Positions 1 through 11,800 of a DNA stretch of 64,000 bases are shown here, piece after piece. Each line of letters starts with the position of its first letter. Positions within the stretch are counted from its first letter, which is position 1. The DNA is taken from positions 927,883 through 991,882 of the forward strand of contig JAKMXF010000066.1 in the NCBI GenBank assembly GCA_024704765.1, read 5' to 3'. The position numbers and the translations under genes are program-made. Below the pieces are notes generated by a model. The model saw only the letters and a program-made list of their open reading frames with translations. It made no database searches and was not told the DNA's origin. This DNA is from Oopsacas minuta (Eukaryota > Porifera > Hexactinellida > Lyssacinosida > Leucopsacidae).

Positions 1-2178
1 TCATCTACTTGAAATAACCTTTAAGTCCTCCTCTATGGTTCAGTTCATAACTAATCAAGTCAACACTCCGATCAGCTAGTCAACTAGCACAGAAATCCAC
101 ACAGCCGTCCCCTTGGTTCACCCTTTTCAGCTAGAATCCAATCAAAGTCTCGCTCGTCCATATTTGAAACACTTTCGTGTATCTCATACTTCGACGCATT
201 AACACACATCATCGATTGTCTAGTTATCTAGAATACTGGGAAGACATTCTCGCTCCTTTCCTTGTTTTCCAAAAAATTCTCACGCCCCCCGGTTCACCCT
301 TTTCAGCTAGAATCCAATCAAACGCCATCCGCCTACATTCATCTACTTGAAATAACCTTTAAGTCCTCCTCTATGGTTCAGTTCATAACTAATCAAGTCA
401 ACACTCCGATCAGCTAGTCAACTAGCACAGAAATCCACACAGCCGTCCCCTTGGTTCACCCTTTTCAGCTAGAATCCAATCAAAGTCTCGCTCGTCCATA
501 TTTGAAACACTTTCGTGTATCTCATACTTCGACGCATTAACACACATCATCGATTGTCTAGTTATCTAGAATACTGGGAAGACATTCTCGCTCCTTTCCT
601 TGTTTTCCAAAAAATTCTCACGCCCCCCGGTTCACCCTTTTCAGCTAGAATCCAATCAAACGCCATCCGCCTACATTCATCTACTTGAAATAACCTTTAA
701 GTCCTCCTCTATGGTTCAGTTCATAACTAATCAAGTCAACACTCCGATCAGCTAGTCAACTAGCACAGAAATCCACACAGCCGTCCCCTTGGTTCACCCT
801 TTTCAGCTAGAATCCAATCAAAGTCTCGCTCGTCCATATTTGAAACACTTTCGTGTATCTCATACTTCGACGCATTAACACACATCATCGATTGTCTAGT
901 TATCTAGAATACTGGGAAGACATTCTCGCTCCTTTCCTTGTTTTCCAAAAAATTCTCACGCCCCCCGGTTCACCCTTTTCAGCTAGAATCCAATCAAACG
1001 CCATCCGCCTACATTCATCTACTTGAAATAACCTTTAAGTCCTCCTCTATGGTTCAGTTCATAACTAATCAAGTCAACACTCCGATCAGCTAGTCAACTA
1101 GCACAGAAATCCACACAGCCGTCCCCTTGGTTCACCCTTTTCAGCTAGAATCCAATCAAAGTCTCGCTCGTCCATATTTGAAACACTTTCGTGTATCTCA
1201 TACTTCGACGCATTAACACACATCATCGATTGTCTAGTTATCTAGAATACTGGGAAGACATTCTCGCTCCTTTCCTTGTTTTCCAAAAAATTCTCACGCC
1301 CCCCGGTTCACCCTTTTCAGCTAGAATCCAATCAAACGCCATCCGCCTACATTCATCTACTTGAAATAACCTTTAAGTCCTCCTCTATGGTTCAGTTCAT
1401 AACTAATCAAGTCAACACTCCGATCAGCTAGTCAACTAGCACAGAAATCCACACAGCCGTCCCCTTGGTTCACCCTTTTCAGCTAGAATCCAATCAAAGT
1501 CTCGCTCGTCCATATTTGAAACACTTTCGTGTATCTCATACTTCGACGCATTAACACACATCATCGATTGTCTAGTTATCTAGAATACTGGGAAGACATT
1601 CTCGCTCCTTTCCTTGTTTTCCAAAAAATTCTCACGCCCCCCGGTTCACCCTTTTCAGCTAGAATCCAATCAAACGCCATCCGCCTACATTCATCTACTT
1701 GAAATAACCTTTAAGTCCTCCTCTATGGTTCAGTTCATAACTAATCAAGTCAACACTCCGATCAGCTAGTCAACTAGCACAGAAATCCACACAGCCGTCC
1801 CCTTGGTTCACCCTTTTCAGCTAGAATCCAATCAAAGTCTCGCTCGTCCATATTTGAAACACTTTCGTGTATCTCATACTTCGACGCATTAACACACATC
1901 ATCGATTGTCTAGTTATCTAGAATACTGGGAAGACATTCTCGCTCCTTTCCTTGTTTTCCAAAAAATTCTCACGCCCCCCGGTTCACCCTTTTCAGCTAG
2001 AATCCAATCAAACGCCATCCGCCTACATTCATCTACTTGAAATAACCTTTAAGTCCTCCTCTATGGTTCAGTTCATAACTAATCAAGTCAACACTCCGAT
2101 CAGCTAGTCAACTAGCACAGAAATCCACACAGCCGTCCCCTTGGTTCACCCTTTTCAGCTAGAATCCAATCAAAGTCT
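1..2178. repeat. 338-bp satellite array, about 6.4 near-identical copies, truncated at window start
   Basis: The unit starting TCATCTACTTGAAATAACCT recurs at 1, 339, 677, 1015, 1353, 1691 and 2029, a constant 338-bp period, with no difference that I noticed between copies. Inside each unit the segment GGTTCACCCTTTTCAGCTAG occurs twice (115 and 291 in the first copy), so the unit looks like a dimer of diverged monomers of about 176 and 162 bp. The array is open at position 1 and presumably continues upstream. No coding frame is maintained. The homogeneity suggests recent amplification or gene conversion; copy number could also be set by the assembler. Confidence 0.97.
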
Positions 2179-2720
2179 TGCTTGATTTGAATAAATGAGT
2201 GACATAACTGATCCCATAAAGATCTCTCCACTTTGTACATGTTCTGCTTCTCCTTGACTGATTTGTGCGCCTTTAGTTACTTGTGAGCTAGAATCTAACA
2301 AACATCTCTAACATGAATACACATTATCCATTGTATCCAATTAGCTTCCATTTATGCAGTGAATTGTTAGCTAGAATCGAAAAAAGGTCTCCCTTGGGGC
2401 TTCAGGTATCTCCATTTGTATCCATTTAGTGACTTCTCCTTGTGTGGAATAACGATCTTCAAGTAACTTGAGCTTGAATTGATTGTATTTAATACAGTGA
2501 AGACACTCTCCTTGGAAACAATTTAATACAGTGAAGACACTCCCCATTCTTTCCTTGTTTTCTCAAAAAATCTATCGTTCACTCCTATCCACCCACGTCT
2601 ACTCAAATGCACTGCTTCCCCCCCAGCCGCAAAGCTAGACATATCATCCTGTCCCCCTGGTTCACCTTTTTCACTTAGAATCCAATCCAACGCCATCCAC
2701 CCTGTGCCATAGGTACTTCC
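2179..2720. repeat. Decayed edge of the satellite array
   Basis: Past the last perfect unit, fragments related to the satellite persist in degraded form: AGCTAGAATCTAACAAACAT near 2287, AGCTAGAATCGAAAAAAGGT near 2370, and a block near 2647-2700 with CCTGGTTCACC, AGAATCCAATCC and ACGCCATCCA. Spacing is irregular. This is the usual appearance of an array margin. No gene was seen here. Confidence 0.7.
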
Positions 2721-2742
2721 AATCACACTACTCCCCTGTCTA

Positions 2743-3060
2743 TCCTGGTTATTAGAACGTGTTCTTATACGACATGGTGGTTGTAAGAACATGCTCTTAT
2801 CCAATACATACTGGTTATAAGAACTTATTTTATACGACATGCTGGTTTTAAGAACATGTTCTTACACTATGCAACCTGGTTATGAGAACATGTTCTTTTA
2901 TAAGACATGCTGGTTATAAGAACTTGTTGGGCTATGAGACATACTGGTTGTAAGTTCATGTTATTATATAAAACATGCTGGCTATAAGAACATGTTCTTG
3001 TCTAAGAGATTCTGGTTTTACGGCCATTATTTCCAGTTCTCGACGATGTTCTTATAACCT
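2743..3060. repeat. 34-bp minisatellite carrying the palindrome AAGAACATGTTCTT
   Basis: Copies of TGGTTATAAGAAC start at about 2778, 2812, 2843, 2877, 2911, 2944, 2979 and 3013, a period of 31-35 bp, mostly 34. The best copies hold the perfect palindrome AAGAACATGTTCTT (for example around 2850-2863). Copies are diverged, so the array is older than the adjacent satellite. Non-coding. Confidence 0.85.
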
Positions 3061-3289
3061 GCATTGACTGTACTACTTGTTTCATCTATTTTATGACTGT
3101 TTTGTAGTATAACCATTCCACTACCCTATCCATTATAAGTTCCATAATATTTAAATATTCACAATTATAAGAATCAATTAACATGCGCAATACTTCTATT
3201 TCCAATCACTTCTTTATCATCTCCAATGTTTCTTGGTTCAGTTAGATAGGAATTTATATTTGGAACGTCTGAGCTGATTGACACATCGA

Positions 3290-3560
3290 GAGAATTCTGC
3301 TAAAATTTGAGCAGAGGTGAGGGAAATAATGAGAGAATTCTGCCAGAAAATTGAGCAGAGGTGAGTGAAAAAATTCGTGAATTCTGTCAGAAAATTGAGC
3401 AGAGGTGAGGGAAGAAATGAGAGAATTCTGTCAGAAAATTGAGCCGAGGCGAGTGTCGAATTGACACAATTCTGTCAGAAAATTGACCAGAGGTGAGTGA
3501 CGCATTGACTGAATTCTGTAAAGATGTTCAGCAGAGGTGAGGGAAGAATTGAGAGTACGA
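3290..3560. repeat. 43-44 bp minisatellite, about six copies
   Basis: GAATTCTG followed by a CAGAAAATTGAGCAGAGGTG-like core recurs at about 3292, 3335, 3379, 3423, 3467 (variant) and 3509. The period is 42-44 bp with moderate divergence between copies. No open frame is conserved across copies, so it is treated as non-coding tandem repeat. Confidence 0.85.
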
Positions 3561-4392
3561 CAGCGGCATTGCAAGAGATAGAGTGAATAGGAGCATGGAG
3601 GACGAACGAGAGTGAATAGTTGTGACATCTGTGAGAGAAGTAGAATATATTTACAAATAAACAATTATGCTCGTATTTATACTCTTTTCACTAGTGCAGG
3701 TGTTGCATGCAGTGCAGTTGTTACTAGTATAGCAGGTGTTGCAAGTGTTACAGACATTTCTGTTTTTGCAGGTGGTAACAACTAAGGAAATAGTATAGTT
3801 TATACTAAACATGTTGTGACACCTGCAACTCACTAACAAGTATATATACGATCAGAATTGAACATGATAATTACAGTTTTCTCTTCTCTTCTCTTCTCTC
3901 TGCTCAACTGCCCTTCCTTCCTCTCATATTCTACCTCTTTTGTTTGAGGTTGACCGGGGCAATTGTGAAGTGTCTCAGACGTGTCCACTTACAATCAAGC
4001 TACTAAGCTGCAGCCTTGAGAACCTACCGCAGATGATTCATATATTTTATGCGATTATTGTAATACAAATTCCTGTAATAATGATAAAGATATTCGATAA
4101 TATACCCTTCAATATCTTGAGTAATCCGCTAACGTATTGATATCATAATTTAATTATACCATTTCTTTCTATTTACTGAGCTTTACCTTATGATCTTTGC
4201 TTTCTTATTATTTGTTATATGTTTACTTCAAATATGTCTAATCGATATTCATCTTATTTCCTTGCTTTTCTATCCTCTTGTACTTATATTAAATATGCAC
4301 AAACATGAAACTAGATAGTTATACTTTTTCTTAGTCTAAATATATGATATTCCATATGTCTGACAAATATATCTTGCAAATTTATATTGTTG
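3561..4392. other. Gene-free spacer with short simple repeats
   Basis: A short imperfect repeat built on GCAGGTGTTGCA occupies about 3692-3782, and a CTCTT-rich tract lies at about 3880-3902. Short frames here lack codon-like character or recognisable domains. The 3' part should hold the promoter and 5' UTR of the gene starting at 4393. Confidence 0.6.
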
Positions 4393-5754
4393 ATGGCAAA
4401 TTATATTGAGGTAGACGCATTGAATAGGCAAAAAGAGAATTTTCTTGCTATAGAATCATTATGTGAAACTATTTCCAAATTACAATCAGGTACAAGTTGG
4501 ATTATCATTGGCTACACAAACAAAAGTGATATCAATTCACTTTCCGTATTAAAACAAGGGCAACAATGGAATATTCTGCTACAAATACTTCCTTCTGATC
4601 ATGTATGTTATGTGTATGCAAGGGTAGAGTTTGGGAAATTTCCTGGTTCTTGTTTCCTCATAAAATGGACTGGTGAACAAGTTACTGAAGAAAAGAAAAT
4701 ACATGAAAGCGTTCACGAAAATATCATCATTAGTTTATTCTCCCGTTATGAAAGAATTATTTACGCACATTCACAAGGAAATCTGAATAAACAGGTTGCA
4801 GACTGTTTCAAATCAACACAGACAAGACATGGGAGTATCCGTAGCAGTACCACAATTAGAAAGTCAGGTAAAGTTCCCAAAAGGCATTCAAGTTTTCATC
4901 ATACAAGACATTTAGCACATCCTACATTTTTCTTAAAGCCTACTGAGGATAATTCACAGCTTGGAATTACCAGAACTCACGAAGAACCAATTGGTAAGTT
5001 AAAATCTTAGATTTGGGTTTGCTTATTTCCTTAATGAGTAATATTCTTGATATATTTAGGAGAAACTGCAATACAGATTCTCCGAGCTAAGGTCATTGTT
5101 GTTGGAGATATAGCTGTTGGAAAATCTTCTTTAATCCACACATACATTAATAGATCACCAGAATTCTCCACAGCCAAACCTACATTCCCCGTAGACTATT
5201 TATTCAAGACTGTTAATGTGCAGAAAAATATACACCTGAATTTAGAGATTTGGGATACCATGGGTGAGGAAAGATTCGCCTCTTTAGCCCCTATTTGGTA
5301 TAGATATGCAGCAGCTGCTATACTTGTATACGATAAGACTAATGAAGAATCATTCAAACATATAGAGGATTGGCTGCAAAGAGTCAAAATGTATTCAGAA
5401 CCTCATATCATAGTTCTGGTAGGAAATAAGTCAGATTTGTCGCAGGATGAAGTTATTCCAAAAGCTGAAGGGGTAACATATGCATTTGAAAAAGGTCTTA
5501 TGTTTATTGAGACTAGTACCATGGATGTTGATACGATTGATCAGATATTCTACTTGATGACTAGAAGGCTATTACCTAAATTATTAGAACTGGAAGAAGG
5601 CAGTCAATGCTATATGAGATGTAGAGGCAGGACAATATTGGATTTCGAAGAAGGAAGGGCTCCTCCCAGTCGTTCTGATACAATAGACTTATACTCAAGT
5701 TTCAAACTCACCAATAAACGAACTCATAAGCATTCCAATAAATGTTGTAATTAA
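4393..5754 (+). CDS. ADF-H (coactosin/drebrin-like) domain fused to a Rab-type GTPase
   Basis: Two exons, 4393-4993 and 5060-5754, joined across a 66-bp GT-AG intron in phase 1, give 431 residues. Residues 1 to about 130 resemble an actin-depolymerising-factor homology domain (GTSWIIIGYTNKS; CFLIKWTGEQVTEEKK), closest by eye to coactosin/drebrin. A basic Ser/Thr-rich linker follows. The second exon is a complete Rab-like GTPase: P-loop GDIAVGKSS, WDTMGEE at the G3 box, NKSD at G4, ETST at G5, and a C-terminal KCCN that fits double geranylgeranylation. The G3 box differs from the usual WDTAGQE: the catalytic Gln is Glu. The effector region (SLAPIWYRYAAAAILVYD) recalls the Rab5/22/31 group. The start is the ATG at 4393; TTG codons just upstream are unlikely. 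An actin-linked membrane-traffic role is inference. Confidence 0.8.
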
Positions 5755-5872
5755 TTCTGTAATTACTATATAAGTGCATAAGGTCTGAATACAAGGTCAT
5801 TGATTTATTATAGTCTTTATCAGTTTTAAACTCTCTATAACTAGTCATTGAATTCCTGTTTGCCTATTAGAT

Positions 5873-8800
5873 ATGAGTAGAATACTACTCTTACTTCTGT
5901 TTATCCATATTCTTATAAGTCTCCTCCTGGTTAATGGACAGATAATATTCGATAATGAACCATACAGAACTGACCTGAATGAAGAAACTCCAATAAACAC
6001 AGTTGTGCTGACAGTATCCGCTATCGACCTGAGTATTACATCTACTACTGGGATGTACTCTATAACATCAGATGAGTTCATCATTGATTCTCTTGAAGGT
6101 TCTGTTAGAACTAATTCGATTATCGATAGAGAGGAATCTGGTACTCCTTTACTGTTCGCATTTGATGTTACTTATGTATCTGATATTGGTAAGCTTATCA
6201 TAGATCAATTGTACTATTGATTATTTCAATGTTCTATTGCTATCAGGCTTATCTTAATTCTTATTTTCTATTTAGGTAATGTTGGCACATCTACCATTAC
6301 AATATCGATAAAAGATATTAACGATAATACTCCCTCCTTCACTAACTCCACTTTCTACATAACTATACCTGAATATACTCCAGTAGATACTATTATCCAC
6401 ATAGCTGTAGCAACAGATGCTGATACTGTGTCAATACAAGAGTCTGTGGATGGAAATGGCATCTCTGTGTTTAATTATACGATTGATTTTGGTAGAGTTC
6501 TGTACTATATTGTAGGAGGAAATGGAAGTAACTATTTTAATATTGATGTGGATTCGGGTGAAATCAAGGTTAGTTTACTAACTCAATTCTTAGAATAATT
6601 TACAGTTTATTGTTTGTATATTTTCTGCTTAGCAACTAAACTTCATAAACAATAGATATTATTATCAGGAATAGTACACCTAACTCCATGATTAGTAGAA
6701 CAGAAGGTCATTAATATATGAGTGATGCAGAACACTGATAAGATGTATTAGTTTCGAATTAGCTATGTATTATTGCATCAACCTTAGTTAGTTATTATAT
6801 TGAACTATTTCATTATTTAGACTATGGTTGGCGATATCGATTTTGATTCTATTCCCTCTCTAACACTTAATATCAGTGCACAAGACGGACCTGGCTTAAC
6901 TGCATACGCCTTATTAGTAATCACTATAGAAGATATCAATGATAATACTCCCATTATTATATATCCTAACTCTTTCTCTATTACACTGAGTGAGGCTGTT
7001 AGTGTAGATCTTATATTGGTAGAGAATATTACTAGTATGGATCTGGATCATGGATTGAATGCTGACGTCACGTAAGTTATATTATCCGTGCTATGTAATG
7101 ATTTTTGTCTATAATATATTACCTTAATTTAATTTAGGTACTCTGTATCAATATCAAATCAATCAGACAGCTTCTCTATAGATCCCACTTCCGGTAGAGT
7201 GGTACTAATATCACCTCTGGACAGAGATTTAGACTCTGTAGTATCATTAACAATACTAGCTACTGATGGAGGTACACTAGCTCTCAGTAGCTCGATTATT
7301 ATTACTATAATATTAACTGATGTAAATGATAACACTCCTACATTCTCTAATGATGTGTTTATGTTTGATTTGATGGAGGATATTGTGAATGGCAGTACTG
7401 TATATGAATTTATTGCTGTTGATAACGATGAAGGTTTGAATGGCACAGTTAGGCAAGTTGTTATACGAAATATAGTATCATAATATGTATTCAAATATGC
7501 CATTTATATTTTCAACAGGAGTATACATACATTTACGATCTATTCAATTTTATAAATTAGCTATAATGTGTTTCTACGTGAAAACCCTTACTGGTCAATC
7601 TATACCAATCAACCTAGACCCAAATGTTACTATAGAAGATGTGAAAGAGTCTATAGAAGAGAGTACAGGTATTCCTGTACTCTCACAGCGTCTGTTATTT
7701 GCCAGTCACGAGCTAGATGATGAATTAACTGTACAAGAGTGTGGGATTGTTTCCGATACTACTGTACACCTGAATCTAGAGCTCAGCGGAGGTGCGAAAA
7801 AGCGCAAAAAGAAGCAATATTCTACACCTAAGAAGAACAAACATAAGAAAAAGAAGGAGAAGTTATTAGCTCTGAAATTCTATAAAGTTGATGATAACGG
7901 TAAAGTTACTCGTCTTCGTAGAGAATGTAATCGTGAGGAGTGTGGAGCTGGTGTATTCATGGCAGCACATTTCGATAGGCAGTACTGCGGGAAATGCGGA
8001 CTTACTTATGTCTTCACAAAGGAAACTTAGTTGAATTTATAGCTTTATAGCTTAGGATTATTAGATTTGACTTTATTAGTTATTCGTTGATTACTATGGT
8101 ATTTCATTAATTGTAGAATTTGTATCCGGTACAGGAGTAGTTCTGATTACGTTATAATTCTGAATAGAAATTTATTTATTCGATTTATTTCGCAGGTATT
8201 CTCTTTCTCATTCACATTTCCACCTATCTCCAGATACTGGTGTACTCTCATTGATACAAACACTAGACAGAGAGACTACTGGAGAATATACCTTTGCTAT
8301 AATTGCATTTGATTTCGGTACTCCAATACCTACCACTGGTAGTGCTATTGTAAATGTAACAGTACTAGATGTTAATGATAATTTTCCTATCTTTAATTCC
8401 AGTTATTTTGAGTTACATATATTGGATACAGAAATTCCTATACTACTCATATCTACCGTTACAGCTCAAGGTATAATATTTGTATTAATATTTGTTTATA
8501 CTATTCGTATTTGCATTAATTATAATTGCTAGATAATGATATCGGGACAAATGGTGATATAACATATTCCTTCACACCAGACAGCACAAATCCATTTGCT
8601 ATAGACTCTATTACAGGAGATATAACGCTTACAAATAGTGTATCATACTCCCTGAGTAATGAATGGCATAACTATACTGTTAATGCTATGGACAGTGCTG
8701 CAGCTAGTGAACAGAGAACTGGCTTTACACAGTTATCTATCCGGGTAGGTTATTATATTTAATAATAATCCTATGGCTAGATGAGATCCTGAGTAACACT

Positions 8801-11800
8801 GTATGTTCTTATAGGTACACGAGCCAGATTCATCTCCTCCTGTCTTCTCTCAGAGTTCATACAACACTACAGTACCTGAGAATACTACTGTTAATACAGT
8901 TATACTGACTGTCACTGCTACTGACATAGACAGAGGTATAAATGGAGATATTAGATATTATATTGTAGAGGAAGATAATGCGTTCTGTTATAACCTCAAT
9001 GAATGTGGTATTGCTGGTACTCTTGGTGTTAATCCTATTACAGGGAATGTGATTGTTAGCTCTCCTCTGGATAGAGATATAAGGTATAGTTTAGTTTGTA
9101 TGTTATATGACGCAATATTTCTAATCATATTTCAATATAGGGAATCTCTATCATTCCAGATAATAGCATATGATGGTGGATACCCTGTAGCAATGAATGA
9201 TACCACTAACGTAACTATTTTCCTGTCAGATTCTCCAGACACTCCTCCACAATTTCAGTCATCTTCTATCAATGCTTCTTTACAAGAGAATATTCTACCA
9301 CCTCACTTTATAACTTCTATAGTAGTTACAGATCCTGATTTAGGAGATGCTGGGCTACTCTCATTGCAGATTGATTACTCTGCATTGGATGGTATACTGT
9401 TTATATTAAATTCTACTACAGGTGAGCTATTATAAGAGATTATATTCTCCTTTAATTATCTTTACTTGTATATGCTATTCAGGTGATCTATACTCTAATT
9501 ATACATTTGATCGTGAAGCAAGTGATTCCTACCAACTTTCAATAATTGCAATAGATTTCGCTCAAATTCCCCTTACTTCCTATCTTCTGGTTAATATTAC
9601 TATTCTAGATCAAAATGATAATTCTCCATTCCTTCTACCCAACTCTTTCAATAGAATTCTTGAAGCTAAGCCAATTGCTACAGTTGTAGATTCAAATCTA
9701 ACAGTACTTGATAACGATATAGGTTTGAATGCTCAACTTTCTTACTCAATCTTGAGTATTTTACCAGAGAATCATTTTACAATAAACAATAATACAGGCC
9801 TCTTGTATACAGATTTTGTATTAGACATCACGGTAATATCTTCCTATAATATTTGTATACTAGTTCAAGATAATACATTGCCTTATTATAATTTATCATT
9901 CTGTATTGAAATACAAGTATTGGATGGCAATTTTAACCCTCCGATATTCTCACGAACTCAGTACAATACTACTTTATTAGAATCTTCTCCTATTGGATTT
10001 GTGTTAATAGATTTGTTGGCAACAGACAGTGATTTCTCTGATGATAATAACCTCATTTTCTATTTTTTAAACTCTACTTTCCCTACCGAATTTAACAGTA
10101 CATTTTCTATTAACAATTTGAATGGCAGCATTAGTTTGATTGGAGAGATAGATCGGGAGTATATTCACGAAATTATTATTCCAGTTATCGCTATAGATCA
10201 ACCGCTATTTGATTTACCTAAATCAGCTGTTACATATGTTACAGTGTATTTAGAAGATGTGAATGAATTCCCTCCTTATTTCAATACTACAAATGCTAGC
10301 ATAATTATATCAGAAGGAGTTCTACCAAATACTCTAATATTCAATTTGTTAGCTGCTGATAATGATGCTGATACTCCTAATAATGAGATTAGATATTCTA
10401 TTGCTCCCTCCCCGTATTCTTATTGCTTCTATGTAAATGAAATCACTGGAAATGTAAGTCTATTTATCTTGTGAGAATATTCGTATTAATTATCTGTTCT
10501 TAATTATTTTGTAGGTATACACTCAGACAGTGTTAGACCGCGAAACAGTACGATCTCTATCTCTTACATTCTATGCTTCAGACTTGGGTATTCCATCCCT
10601 AAACTCTACATTTATTCTATTTATTAACCTTTCAGATATTAATGATAACTCTCCTCAACTCTCAAATACCACTCTATACTCAGCTGAGAATCAGCTGTCT
10701 CCTTATACAATAGATTTCCTACAAACAGTAGATAATGATAGAGGAAATAACGGAACAATATACACAATGTTCTTACAAGATAATTTGTATAATTTCACAC
10801 TGAATAACGTTACAGGAGAGCTAATATCTTTTATAACATTTGATCGCGAAGATACACCATTTTATAACTTAACTGTAGTCCTAATTGATTCAGGAATACC
10901 TCAGTTACAATCTGTTATACACATTATTATAATTGTGACAGATGTTAATGATAATCCACCAGTATTCATACAAGAATCATATAAGGTATTTGTACGAGAG
11001 GACACAACACCAAATACATTCATTATGTCTGTAACAGCTACTGATTATGATATTAACACTAATGCTATTATATCATACACAATTGGTAGTCAAGATTTCT
11101 TTCAGATTGAGTCAGATACTGGGAATGTGAGGTCAATTGAGTTTCTAGACTTTGAATCTGTCACTGAACATGTTCTGCTAGTATACGCTACTGACGGTAT
11201 ATTCATTGAGAACACAACATTGACAGTATATTTGATTGATGTTAATGATAATCCTCCTGTATTCATACTTGGGTACCAGTTTACTATTAAGGAATGTGCT
11301 TCAGCACATACATATCTTGGTTCAATTGAAACTACTGACATAGATTCATATGAGAATAACACATTCACTGAGTATACGACTGATTCACAGTATTTCTCTA
11401 TACATAGTGAGTCCGGTCTGCTTAAAACTTTGCAGGCATTTGATCGAGCTATTCAAAAGCAGTATATTATCACGGTTATAGCGAATAATACATTAGCAGA
11501 GTTCCCGCTATACTCTGTGTTGGATATTTATATCTTTATTGAACCTGTAGCTGATAGTCCAAAATTCTCTGAGCAATTACAAAACATTGAAATTAATGAA
11601 GTTACACAAATCGGTGCTCTTATATACACATTTCAAGTGCTGGATTATCCTCACGATAGTTTAGGTGTTTCATATTCTATTCAGGCTGGGAATATTGATA
11701 ACCAGTTCTATCTTAACAGTTCTACTGGGGGATTGTTTCTACAGGAACAATTATCTTACTATAAACAGCCTCTTTACGCTCTGTCTATTGTTGCTATTGA

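Noticed and set aside
2523-2840. 105-residue minus-strand frame across repeats
   Set aside because: It spans satellite edge and minisatellite sequence and shows no domain or coding bias.
3651-3839. Cys/Thr-rich minus frame (CNTCNTC-like)
   Set aside because: The pattern comes from an imperfect GCAGGTGTTGCA repeat; no start context, partner exon or family.
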